Source: Flavobacterium tyrosinilyticum (GTDB lineage: Bacteria > Bacteroidota > Bacteroidia > Flavobacteriales > Flavobacteriaceae). Taken from it: a stretch of 51,555 nt of DNA. Positions 27,538 to 36,001 of the stretch are shown one piece after another. How positions within the stretch are numbered: the stretch's first letter is position 1; the number at the start of each line of letters is the position of its first letter. The notes under the pieces were generated by a model, which saw only the letters and a program-made list of their open reading frames with translations, did no database searches and was not told where the DNA came from. Made by a program: the position numbers and the translations under genes. Location: assembly GCF_023656565.1 (NCBI RefSeq), contig NZ_JAMOKG010000002.1, positions 1-51,555 on the forward strand, given 5' to 3'.

Positions 27538-29748
27538 ATGAAATCTAAATATATCATACCAATAATTGCTTCATCACTAATGATTTTGTCATCATGCGAT
27601 GATAATTTGATGGAGTGGGGAAAAGACCCAGAGCACGGAGAAGTAACAGGAGCCGAACTTCCGTTAGCTTTAGTAGAAAAAATAAGCCGTTACGAACCCT
27701 TAAAAAACTATTCAGATTTTCCTTTAGGAAACGGAATCGGAATAAGTTTGTACATGAGCGATGCTAATTATAGAAAAATCGTAAACGAAAATTTTGATGA
27801 AGTAACGCCAGGTTACGAAATGAAGCATGGGGCAATGGTAAACTCCAAAGGAGAAATTGATTTTGCCAACGTAGATGCTTTTATTGCTGCAACAAAAAGT
27901 GCAGGATTAAAAGTTTTCGGGCACACTTTAATTTGGCATTCCAACCAGAACGCAAGTTACCTAAACAGTATTATTGCCCCTACAGTAATTCCAGGTTCAA
28001 GCGGAACAAATGTCTTGGATCTAACGCCTATTAAAAACGGAACTTTTACAGGATGGGCTAGAAATAACCCAGGAAAAGGCATTGCAACAGTTGCCAATGC
28101 GGGATTAACAAGTACATCTGCGGCAATTCAATTAGCATCAAGTGCAAGTTCTTCGGCGGCTTATAGTCTTCAGCTTACCTCTCCGAATGTACCAATTGTT
28201 GGCGGGCATAATTACGAAATCTCATTTTATATCAAATCTGATGTAACAGGAAAAGGACGTATTTCATTTAATGCTTCATTGGCAAATCAATATCCATACA
28301 AAGATTGGTTTAGCACAGGCGGAACATGGACAGAAGCTTTTGCAACCACTTCTTCTTGGCAACAAGTTAAAATTAAATTAGCACCAGGCGATTTTAAAGC
28401 GGGAAGCACCACCTTTCAGTTTAATTTAGATTTAGGATATCTTCCAAATGTAACGTATCTGATTGATGCTAATACGCTAGCAGTTGTTGATTTGGATGCG
28501 GCAACAGGACCAGTTAATTTAGTTTCTAACGGAACATTTAATTCTGGAATAACAGGATGGAGCAAAGCCAATGGAGCAGCAGATGCTTTAAGTGCAGCAA
28601 CAGGAACGTCAAATGTTTACGAAGGAAGTGGAGCTATGAAAGTTGTTAATGCAACATCTGACGCAGGAAATCAGTGGAAAACTCAGATTCAGACCACTTT
28701 TACTTCTGCATTAGTAGCAGGAAAAAACTATACAATTTCTTATATGATTCGTTCTGAAGCTGCAGGTTCTGTAAGATGTTCAACAACTCCATCGGGTGTA
28801 GCAAGTTACCAAGGCGATCAGGCCACTACTACAACTTGGAAACAAATCGAGTGGAAAATTACAGCAAAAGGAGGTGAAACAGGTTTTGGTTTCGATTTAG
28901 GAGGAGCTGCTGGAACTTATTACATCGATAATGTTTTGGTAACCGATGGTGCAGCAACTGGCGGAGGACCTACAGCACCAGTAACAATTGAAAAAACAGC
29001 TGCTGAGAAAACCAAAATTATTGGCGATGCCATGACAGATTGGATTTCTAAAATGATGACGCACTACAAAACAAGTGTTTTCTCTTGGGATGTTGTCAAT
29101 GAACCAATGAAAGAAGATGGAACACTTAGAGATGGAAGCGAAGGTGATACCGCTACAGATTATTTCTCTTGGGTAAAATATCTAGGAAAAGACTACGCAG
29201 TAAAAGCATTTAAACTAGCACGCCAATACGGAAATACAAGCGATAAACTTTTTATAAACGATTACAATTTAGAATCTAGATTAGATAAATGTGATGGAAT
29301 AATCGAATATGTAAAATACATTGAAAGCCAAGGTGCGCAAGTTGATGGAATCGGAACGCAGATGCACATTGGTTTAACAACTGATAAAGATAAAATTGTT
29401 CAGATGTTCCAAAAACTGGCAGCTACTGGAAAATTGATTAAAATTTCTGAATTAGACATCAGATTGGGAACCGCAACACCAACAGTTGCACAGCAAGCTT
29501 CTCAGGCAGAAATGTATCAGTATGTTATTGATATGTATAAAAAATATATTCCTGCAGCTCAGCAATATGGAATTACAATTTGGGGAGTATCAGATAATTC
29601 TAAAGAACATGAATACTGGCTTCCAAATGAATCTCCGAATCTTTGGGATGCAAATTACGTTCGTAAACACGCTTATAAAGGTGCAGCAGATGGTCTTGCC
29701 GGAAAAGATGTGAGTTTAGGTTTCTCAGGAGAATTACAAAAACCTTAA
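27538..29748 (+). CDS. Surface GH10 endo-xylanase with two inserted carbohydrate-binding modules
   Basis: The 736-residue lipoprotein (lipobox Cys20, LSSC) is a GH10 xylanase whose catalytic barrel is interrupted. The first barrel part ends near residue 145 (GHTLIWHSN at 128-136). Two CBM4/CBM22-like beta-sandwich modules follow (about 160-315 and 325-472; NGTFTGWARN and NGTFNSGITGW open each). The barrel resumes near 485 and carries acid/base E522 (WDVVNEPM) and nucleophile E638 (ISELDI). This split layout is known from Bacteroidota xylan loci (Xyn10C type). It should be the surface endo-xylanase that makes oligomers for SusC. It is the last gene before a terminator. Confidence 0.94.
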   Translation: MKSKYIIPIIASSLMILSSCDDNLMEWGKDPEHGEVTGAELPLALVEKISRYEPLKNYSDFPLGNGIGISLYMSDANYRKIVNENFDEVTPGYEMKHGAMVNSKGEIDFANVDAFIAATKSAGLKVFGHTLIWHSNQNASYLNSIIAPTVIPGSSGTNVLDLTPIKNGTFTGWARNNPGKGIATVANAGLTSTSAAIQLASSASSSAAYSLQLTSPNVPIVGGHNYEISFYIKSDVTGKGRISFNASLANQYPYKDWFSTGGTWTEAFATTSSWQQVKIKLAPGDFKAGSTTFQFNLDLGYLPNVTYLIDANTLAVVDLDAATGPVNLVSNGTFNSGITGWSKANGAADALSAATGTSNVYEGSGAMKVVNATSDAGNQWKTQIQTTFTSALVAGKNYTISYMIRSEAAGSVRCSTTPSGVASYQGDQATTTTWKQIEWKITAKGGETGFGFDLGGAAGTYYIDNVLVTDGAATGGGPTAPVTIEKTAAEKTKIIGDAMTDWISKMMTHYKTSVFSWDVVNEPMKEDGTLRDGSEGDTATDYFSWVKYLGKDYAVKAFKLARQYGNTSDKLFINDYNLESRLDKCDGIIEYVKYIESQGAQVDGIGTQMHIGLTTDKDKIVQMFQKLAATGKLIKISELDIRLGTATPTVAQQASQAEMYQYVIDMYKKYIPAAQQYGITIWGVSDNSKEHEYWLPNESPNLWDANYVRKHAYKGAADGLAGKDVSLGFSGELQKP

Positions 29749-29767
29749 ATATTTAATTAGTAATAAT

Positions 29768-29818
29768 ATCCATAGTGCAAGTCTGGAAAAGGGTCTGCAC
29801 TATGGATTGTTTATTTTC
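29768..29818 (+). terminator. Terminator after the SusCD-SGBP-GH10 unit
   Basis: ATCCATAGTGCA (29768-29779) pairs perfectly with TGCACTATGGAT (29796-29807) and is followed by TGTTTATTTTCTT. It separates the surface unit from the GH35 gene, which may still receive read-through. Confidence 0.75.
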
Positions 29819-29864
29819 TTAACTTTTATCGCTCAAGATTTATCAGAGCAAAAAACAAATCAAA

Positions 29865-31514
29865 ATGGCTTTCAATCTTAATACAAACCAAATAAGCATT
29901 TTTACAAAAAGCAAATTGTTTCTCATTGCATTCTTGACGATACAATTTGGGTTTAGTCAAAACATACCTCATCTTCAAAAGACAGAAAATAAAACACAGC
30001 TAGTTGTCAACCAAAAACCATTCTTAATACGAGGTGGAGAATTAGGAAATTCTTCTGCAACCAGTATGGAAAGCATGGAACCTATTTGGTCTAAATTGAC
30101 AGATATGAACCTCAACACTGTTCTAACTCCGATTTATTGGGAATTGATAGAACCGCAAGAAGGTAAGTTCGATTTTCAGTTAGTAGATGATTTGATTCTT
30201 CGTGCACGAAAAGAAAACTTAAAACTCGTTTTTCTATGGTTCGGCTCATGGAAAAATAGCATGTCGAGTCACGCGCCAGAATGGGTAAAACTCAACCAGA
30301 AAAAATACCCGAGAGTTAAAGACGATAAAAACAAAAGCCACGAAATCCTGACACCTTTTAGCGAAAATAATCTTCAGGCCGATTTGAATGCTTTCAAAAA
30401 ATTGATGACGCATATCAAAGATTTCGATCAAAAAGACCAAACTGTAATTATGGTTCAGGTTGAAAACGAAATCGGAATGCTGCCAACCGCTCGTGATTAT
30501 CACGCTTTAGCGAATGCTGCATTTCAGAAACAAGTTCCAGAGGAATTAATCCAATATTTAGAAAAAAACAAACAAAAATTAGTTCCCGAATTTTTAGAAA
30601 TCTGGAAGAAAAATGGATTCAAAACAAAAGGAAACTGGGAAGAAATTTTTGGAAAAGGATTACATACAGACGAAATTTTCATGGCCTGGTATTTTTCTAA
30701 GTTCACCAATATTGTTGCTAAGGCTGGAAAAGAAGCTTATCCAATTCCGATGTTTGTAAATGCTGCTTTGAATGCTCCAGAAAAAAAGCCAGGACAATAT
30801 CCAAGTGCAGGACCGTTGCCTCATATTATGGATGTTTGGAAAGCCGCAGGAAATTCAATTGATTTTTTAGCGCCCGATTTTTATAATCCGTCATTTAAAC
30901 AATGGAACGATTTGTTTACACGTCAAGGCGATCCGTTATTTATTCCAGAACACCGTTTTGATGAAACTGCACCTTTCAAAGGTTTATACGCGATAGGGCA
31001 TTACGAAGCAATTGGTTTTTCGCCATTTTCTATAGAATCTGTTGCCGATGCCAAAAAAGAACCATTAGGAAAAATATATGATTTAGTGCAACAGTTAACT
31101 CCGACAATTGAAGCCAATAAAGGACAAGGAAAAATTGACGGTGTTTTATTAGACAAAGAAAACAATATGCAAATCATCAAAATGGGCGATTACGAATTCA
31201 CTTTCAAACACGATTATACTTTAAATTGGTCTGATGGAGCAAAAGCAGAAACTTGGCCAATGTCAAGTGCGATTATTATAGAAATCGCCAAAGATGAATT
31301 TTATATTTCTGGATCAGGAATTGTAGTTACTTTTAAACCATTAAAGGAAAATGTAAACGCAGGAATTCTAAAAACCGATCAAGGCCGATTTGAAAATGAA
31401 AGATGGAAAACCATCAGACATTTCAACGGTGATCAAACCCATCAAGGGAGGCATTTAAGAATTTCAGTTGGAGATTACGAAATCCAAAAAATAAAATTAT
31501 ATACTTATGAATAG
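29865..31514 (+). CDS. GH35 beta-galactosidase-like enzyme (DUF5597 type)
   Basis: The 549-residue product has an N-terminal signal region (hydrophobic 18-31, GFSQ) and a GH35 barrel: GGELGNSSATSMESMEPIW at 57-75, acid/base E202 in VQVENEIG, and nucleophile E362 in LFIPEHRF. The C-terminal part from about 385 resembles the domain DUF5597 seen in the Cellvibrio Bgl35A type. Related enzymes cleave terminal beta-galactosides from hemicellulose side chains. In a xylan locus this suggests xylan with galactose-containing side chains, or use on another hemicellulose; arabinosidase-like activity cannot be excluded. It is separated from the surface unit by a terminator. Confidence 0.85.
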   Translation: MAFNLNTNQISIFTKSKLFLIAFLTIQFGFSQNIPHLQKTENKTQLVVNQKPFLIRGGELGNSSATSMESMEPIWSKLTDMNLNTVLTPIYWELIEPQEGKFDFQLVDDLILRARKENLKLVFLWFGSWKNSMSSHAPEWVKLNQKKYPRVKDDKNKSHEILTPFSENNLQADLNAFKKLMTHIKDFDQKDQTVIMVQVENEIGMLPTARDYHALANAAFQKQVPEELIQYLEKNKQKLVPEFLEIWKKNGFKTKGNWEEIFGKGLHTDEIFMAWYFSKFTNIVAKAGKEAYPIPMFVNAALNAPEKKPGQYPSAGPLPHIMDVWKAAGNSIDFLAPDFYNPSFKQWNDLFTRQGDPLFIPEHRFDETAPFKGLYAIGHYEAIGFSPFSIESVADAKKEPLGKIYDLVQQLTPTIEANKGQGKIDGVLLDKENNMQIIKMGDYEFTFKHDYTLNWSDGAKAETWPMSSAIIIEIAKDEFYISGSGIVVTFKPLKENVNAGILKTDQGRFENERWKTIRHFNGDQTHQGRHLRISVGDYEIQKIKLYTYE

Positions 31515-31515
31515 G

Positions 31516-31690
31516 TTTTTTTTGCCACGAATTCACGAATTTTTCTAATTCTTTTCTTTGTGTTTTAATTATCTTCAAATTACACAAATTAATTTGTGTA
31601 ATTGAATTAGTCTACATACAAAGATTTTAATAAAAAAATTCGTGAATTGCTTCGCCTATTCGCTATCGCTCGGGTCGTGGCTAAAAAAAA
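31516..31690. repeat. Nested inverted repeat with a 26-bp perfect palindrome
   Basis: Outer arms: GCCACGAATTCACGAATTTTT (31524-31544) faces AAAAATTCGTGAATTGC and a later GTCGTGGC (31634-31682). The right arm is broken by an insert that includes ATTCGCTATCGC (31658-31669), a word also found in the element at 6489. At the centre, bases 31578-31603 form a perfect palindrome (AATTACACAAATT and its reverse complement). The element fills the gap between GH35 and the esterase. Confidence 0.75.
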
Positions 31691-31704
31691 TAAAACAGAT
31701 TATA

Positions 31705-33612
31705 ATGAAAAAAATAATAGTAGCATTTTTAATAAGTTTTAGCATCAATGCTCAAATAAAACTTCCGAGATTAATTAGTGACGGAATGATTTTACAGCGT
31801 GATACAAAATTCAATATTTGGGGCTGGGCATCGCCAAACGAGAAAATCGAACTCGATTTTAATCATAAAGCATACAAAACCACAACAGCTCAAGACGGAA
31901 AATGGTCGATCCAGCTTCCGTCTCAAAAAGCCGGCGGACCTTATGAAATGACTTTAAAAGCATCCAATACAATTGTATTAAAAAACATTCTATTTGGAGA
32001 TGTGTGGTTATGTTCGGGACAATCCAACATGGAACTTCCAATGGATCGACTGAAAGACAAATACAAAGAAGAAATTGCAAAATCTGCCAATCCGAATATT
32101 CGACAATTTTTAGTTCCCGATGAATATTATTTTGCGAAAGAAAGAAACGATTTTTCATCTGGTTCTTGGGTTGAAGCAAATCCTCTAAATGTTTTGCAGT
32201 TTACAGGAGTTGGATATTTCTTCGCTTTAGAAATATACGAGAAGTATAAAATTCCAATTGGATTAATCAACAGTGCTTTGGGCGGTTCTCCTGCAGAATC
32301 GTGGATTAGCGAAGAAAGCATTAAAAAATTCCCCGAATATGAGCAGGAATATCTAAAATTCAAAGACGGAAAACTCGAAAAACAAATCGATGAAAACGAC
32401 CGAAAAGTTAGTTTAAATTGGTATAAATTACTCAATGAAACCGATCTTGGACTGAAAGATAAATGGAGAAATTCGATCGAAACTTCAGATTGGAAGGAAA
32501 TGAATGTTCCAGGTCATTGGGCCGATGGTGAACTCGGGAAAATAAATGGTTCGGTTTGGTTTAAAAAGGAATTTGTTCTGGAAAAAGTAAAGGAAAATCA
32601 AGCAAAATTAATTTTAGGGCGAATTGTTGATGCCGACTCCGTTTTTGTAAACGGACATTTCGTTGGAACAACTTCGTACCAATATCCGCCAAGAATTTAT
32701 TCTTTTAATACTGATGTTTTAAAAGAAGGAAAAAATGAAATCACGGTTCGCATCATCAACAATTCTGGAAAAGGAGGTTTTGTAATCTATAAACCTTACG
32801 AGTTAATTGTAGGAGATAAAACTATTGATTTAAAAGGAACTTGGAAATACAAATTAGGTTCAAAAATGGAACCGTTACCAGGGCAAACTTTTGTGCGTTG
32901 GAAACCTGTCGGACTTTACAATGCTATGATTGCACCACTAAAAGATTATCCAATAAAAGGGGTTTTATGGTATCAGGGCGAAGCCAATACTAGAAAACCA
33001 TTGGAATATGGACCTTTAATGCAAACCTTAATTTCTAATTGGCGTGCGCAATGGAAACAGGAAAAATTGCCATTTTTATTGGTACAGCTGCCTAATTTTA
33101 TGGAACCCAAAACAGAACCAACAGAAAGTAATTGGGCAGCTTTAAGACAGCAGCAACTAAATACGCTGAAAGTTCCAAATACAGGCTTGGCGATCACAAT
33201 AGATTTAGGCGAATGGAATGATATTCACCCATTAAACAAATATGATGTTGGAAAAAGATTATCGCTACAAGCAAGAAAATTGGTTTACGGAGAAAAAAAC
33301 TTAACTGCTTCTGGTCCGATTTTTCAATCGATGAAACAAAATGGAAATAAACTGATTTTAAGTTTTTCAGATATTGGAACAGGATTGCAAAGCAAAAATG
33401 GAAATGAGTTAAAAGAATTTGCCATTGCAGGAACCGACGGAAAATTTGTTTGGGCAAAGGCAGTTATTGAAGGCGATAAAATCGTAGTTTGGAATGATGC
33501 CGTTTTAAATCCTGTAAAAGTGCGTTATGCTTGGGCAGATAATCCAGTTGAAGCCAATTTATACAATAAAGAAAATTTGCCTGCTTCGCCTTTTGAAGCA
33601 GAGTTGAAATAA
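31705..33612 (+). CDS. SGNH acetylesterase with inserted jelly-roll domain (sialate O-acetylesterase / CE20-like)
   Basis: The 635-residue product has a signal peptide (residues 1-16, SINAQ) and an SGNH-hydrolase fold split by an insert. Block I is LCSGQSNMELP with the likely nucleophile Ser107; GGSPAESW (193-200) and GVLWYQGEAN (419-428) follow; D506/H508 in NDIHP complete the triad. Between about 255 and 385 lies a jelly-roll domain like the GH2 sugar-binding domain (VPGHWADG, GRIVDADSVFVNG). This layout fits family CE20 xylan acetylesterases. It likely removes acetyl groups from xylan in the periplasm. The frame opens at 31642, but that extension crosses the repeat and lacks a signal, so 31705 is chosen. 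Confidence 0.87.
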   Translation: MKKIIVAFLISFSINAQIKLPRLISDGMILQRDTKFNIWGWASPNEKIELDFNHKAYKTTTAQDGKWSIQLPSQKAGGPYEMTLKASNTIVLKNILFGDVWLCSGQSNMELPMDRLKDKYKEEIAKSANPNIRQFLVPDEYYFAKERNDFSSGSWVEANPLNVLQFTGVGYFFALEIYEKYKIPIGLINSALGGSPAESWISEESIKKFPEYEQEYLKFKDGKLEKQIDENDRKVSLNWYKLLNETDLGLKDKWRNSIETSDWKEMNVPGHWADGELGKINGSVWFKKEFVLEKVKENQAKLILGRIVDADSVFVNGHFVGTTSYQYPPRIYSFNTDVLKEGKNEITVRIINNSGKGGFVIYKPYELIVGDKTIDLKGTWKYKLGSKMEPLPGQTFVRWKPVGLYNAMIAPLKDYPIKGVLWYQGEANTRKPLEYGPLMQTLISNWRAQWKQEKLPFLLVQLPNFMEPKTEPTESNWAALRQQQLNTLKVPNTGLAITIDLGEWNDIHPLNKYDVGKRLSLQARKLVYGEKNLTASGPIFQSMKQNGNKLILSFSDIGTGLQSKNGNELKEFAIAGTDGKFVWAKAVIEGDKIVVWNDAVLNPVKVRYAWADNPVEANLYNKENLPASPFEAELK

Positions 33613-33627
33613 ATTTTTAATAATGAC

Positions 33628-33832
33628 AACTTTGACAAAGTGTGCTACAAACAATTTTTAGACAAAATTCCGGAGGAATGAAATATTTATAGATTATTTG
33701 ATACATGGTTAGCAAAAGCTCCAGAGGAGCGACATAATTCTAAAATTAATATTTCACCCCGCTGGGGCTCTTTTGAAATGGGAATAATTGTTTCTATAAA
33801 TATGCCGTCCCGCTGGGACTTGTTTTAAAAAT
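33628..33832. repeat. Cluster of degenerate palindromic repeats
   Basis: The gap between the esterase and the LysR gene holds three related units: ATTCCGGAGGAATGAAATATTTATAGA (about 33667-33693), GCTCCAGAGGAGCGACATAATTC (from 33718) and TTTCTATAAATATGCCGTCCCGCTGGGAC (to about 33819). The first and last are inverted with respect to each other (AATATTTATAGA against TCTATAAATAT). A partial AACTTTGACAAAGT (33628-33641) matches the palindrome at 48733. No gene seen. Confidence 0.55.
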
Positions 33833-33846
33833 CCGATATTTAAAAA

Positions 33847-34722
33847 CTATTTCAAATTTTCTACGAGCATTTTCAAAAAAGCTTTAACTGCTTTTTTCTC
33901 ATATACTTCTTTCAAAGAAATCAGCATTGCAGTTCGGGTCATATTTTCTCCTTTTATTGGTATGGCGTACAAATCTTTTTCGTCTTCAATTGTAGTTTTC
34001 GTTAAGATCGTGTGCCATTTTCCCGTTTTAATTAATTCAAGCAATGTTGGAATATCATTTATTTCAATCGTAACATTCGGATGTAAATTGTTTTTTTCAA
34101 AGGCCTTGCTGATAAATTGAGTGGTGCTAAAACCACCAGCTGGCATGGCAAGGGGCAACGTACTAATTTCTTCTAGAGAAATGGTCTTTTTATTTTTTAA
34201 AGAAGTTTCAGAAGACGTAACCAGAGCCATTGGCGAAGTAAACAATTCTAGATACTTAAAATGTGCTTCAGAAGCAATTTCTTCAAAAGTTAAAATAACA
34301 TCAAGCTGAAAATGATTTAGTTTTTGAATGAGTTCCTGCGAAGTTCCAAAGATAATTTCGAATTGAATTTTAGGACATTCGGAACTAAACAAAATCAAAG
34401 CTTTTGTAACGACATGCCGCAAAGCGTAGGTAACGCCAATGGCAATTTTTCCAGTTTCGAGTTTATTTAAATCTTTTAATAATTGAAGTCCGTCAGAAGC
34501 TTTGTTGACCGATTGTTGCGCGTAAACCGAAAATAATTCTCCAGCTTCTGTCAATGTAATTCGTTTTCCAATTCGGTTAAAAAGCGGAACTTGAAGCTCG
34601 TCTTCCAATTGTTTAATTTGTTGCGATAAAGTACTCTGACTAATATAAAGTGCCGAAGCCGCTTCGGTAAAATTCAGCAATTCTTTTGCTTTGAGAAAAT
34701 ATTTGAGCTGACGAAGTTCCAT
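33847..34722 (-). CDS. LysR-family transcriptional regulator
   Basis: The 291-residue protein begins MELRQLKYFLKAKELLNFTE, the LysR N-terminus, with the winged helix at 1-60 (AASALYISQSTLSQQIKQLE) and a substrate-binding domain at about 90-290 of the Cyn/Ben type. It is divergent from the metallo-beta-lactamase-fold gene with 104 bp between the starts, the usual arrangement of a LysR protein and its target. The shared stretch has AT-rich ATCGA-type repeats (ATCGATTGATTATATCGA at about 34739-34756) that could be its site. The inducer is unknown. Confidence 0.95.
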   Translation of the reverse strand: MELRQLKYFLKAKELLNFTEAASALYISQSTLSQQIKQLEDELQVPLFNRIGKRITLTEAGELFSVYAQQSVNKASDGLQLLKDLNKLETGKIAIGVTYALRHVVTKALILFSSECPKIQFEIIFGTSQELIQKLNHFQLDVILTFEEIASEAHFKYLELFTSPMALVTSSETSLKNKKTISLEEISTLPLAMPAGGFSTTQFISKAFEKNNLHPNVTIEINDIPTLLELIKTGKWHTILTKTTIEDEKDLYAIPIKGENMTRTAMLISLKEVYEKKAVKAFLKMLVENLK

Positions 34723-34826
34723 TTCTAAATCGGTTTTATCGATTGATTATATCGAAAAATAAGGTTTTACAAATATAGAAAATCTTAAGAACTTTGCTTT
34801 GTTATACAATTAGAAACAAAATAAAC

Positions 34827-35582
34827 ATGAAAATCATAGCATTACAAGAAGGAAATTATATTGTCAATTCTCAAAAAGAATTTCAGCTTTTAACAGAGCA
34901 TACAATCGATTCTGGTTTAAAAATGGCGATTCAGCCTTTTGTTGTTATTACAGATCATGATGTTATTTTAATAGATTTCGGTTTAGGATTTGTCAATAAT
35001 GGTGTTTCATTTATTTACGAAATGCTGAGAAAAAATGATATCGAACCTCAACAGATTACTAAAATTCTGGTTTCACATCTGCATAAAGATCATATAGAAG
35101 GAATTGGTTATTTTGAAAATAATCAATTTGTTCAAAATTTCCCAGATGCGAAGATTTACATTCAAGAACGAGAAATAGATTTTGCTTTAGAACAATTGCA
35201 AAATCCGTCGTACGTGCCTGAGCTATTAAATGAGCTGAAAGAATTGCCAAACGTTGAATTATTAAATGAAGACAACGGACAAATTACCGACGAAATTTTC
35301 TTTGAAGTTACAGCAGGACATACCAAGTTTCAACAAGTATTTTGGATTAAAGCCGATAACGAAATTGTTTTTTATGGAGCAGATGATTTGCCTCAAAAAA
35401 GATATTTAAAATTTCCTGTTGCCTACAAAACGGATTTCGACGGAAAACGTGCTATGGAATCTCGTAAGAAATGGGAACAGCAGGCAAAAGATGAAAACTG
35501 GAAAGTGCTTTTGTATCATGATATGAAGACACCTGTTTTAGATTTTGCTGAAGAAAGAAGTGAGATGAAAGATGCTGTATAG
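34827..35582 (+). CDS. Metallo-beta-lactamase-fold hydrolase
   Basis: The 251-residue protein has the zinc-binding HxHxDH motif (H84, H86, D88, H89 in SHLHKDHIEG), a later His in TAGHTKFQ, an Asp in YGADDLP and a C-terminal His in LLYHDMKTP. This is a complete dinuclear site. Relatives include lactonases, hydroxyacylglutathione hydrolases and other esterases, so the substrate is open; quorum-quenching lactonase activity is only one option. No signal peptide. The frame opens at 34794, but MKIIALQEGNY at 34827 is the family-like start. Likely controlled by the divergent LysR protein. Confidence 0.9.
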   Translation: MKIIALQEGNYIVNSQKEFQLLTEHTIDSGLKMAIQPFVVITDHDVILIDFGLGFVNNGVSFIYEMLRKNDIEPQQITKILVSHLHKDHIEGIGYFENNQFVQNFPDAKIYIQEREIDFALEQLQNPSYVPELLNELKELPNVELLNEDNGQITDEIFFEVTAGHTKFQQVFWIKADNEIVFYGADDLPQKRYLKFPVAYKTDFDGKRAMESRKKWEQQAKDENWKVLLYHDMKTPVLDFAEERSEMKDAV

Positions 35583-35586
35583 AAGC

Positions 35587-35604
35587 AAGAATATAGAATA
35601 TAGA
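35587..35604. repeat. 18-bp dispersed repeat, first copy
   Basis: AAGAATATAGAATATAGA here is repeated exactly at 38071-38088, in both cases in a purine-rich gap just after a gene. Confidence 0.6.
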
Positions 35605-35641
35605 GTATTGAAGTAAGACGAAAGATATTGAGAGATTATAG

Positions 35642-35992
35642 ATGAAAAACATAGAAACAATTCCGGCTTTAATTATTTACGGATCATTGGCTCCTGGAGA
35701 ATCCAATCATTCGGTTATGGATCCGATTAAGGGAGAATGGAAAAAAGCAATTATAAAAGGGAAACTTGAAGAAGGGGGTTGGGGCTCTTCTTTAGGGTAT
35801 AATGGTTTTATTCCCGTTAATAATGAAGAAGCCGAAACAATAAAGGCGTATGTTTTATTTTCAGAAGATTTGACTTCGAATTGGGATTATCTCGATGAAT
35901 TTGAAGGTGATGGCTATACGCGAATTCAAACCGAATATGAGTTGGAAAATGGAGAAAAAGGAAGCGGATACATTTATGCTTTGAAACAATAA
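35642..35992 (+). CDS. Gamma-glutamylcyclotransferase-fold (GGCT/AIG2-like) protein
   Basis: The 116-residue protein shows the GGCT-like substrate loop IYGSLAPGESNHSVM at 12-26, a catalytic-type Glu in YLDEFEGDGY (about 82-91) and the closing GSGYIYALKQ. The family cleaves gamma-glutamyl bonds or related amides; many small bacterial members are uncharacterised. No signal peptide. It lies 59 bp after the hydrolase on the same strand and 9 bp before the convergent end of the sigma gene. Function beyond the fold is unknown. Confidence 0.85.
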   Translation: MKNIETIPALIIYGSLAPGESNHSVMDPIKGEWKKAIIKGKLEEGGWGSSLGYNGFIPVNNEEAETIKAYVLFSEDLTSNWDYLDEFEGDGYTRIQTEYELENGEKGSGYIYALKQ

Positions 35993-36001
35993 AAGGAAAA
36001 T

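Noticed and set aside
34739..34756. ATCGATTGATTATATCGA between the LysR and hydrolase genes as a seventh LacI-type operator
   Set aside because: It lacks the CAAYCGRTTG core; it is better seen as part of the LysR control region.
34827..35582. Naming the metallo-beta-lactamase-fold protein as a quorum-quenching lactonase
   Set aside because: The HxHxDH site is common to many activities and nothing nearby points to acyl-homoserine lactones.
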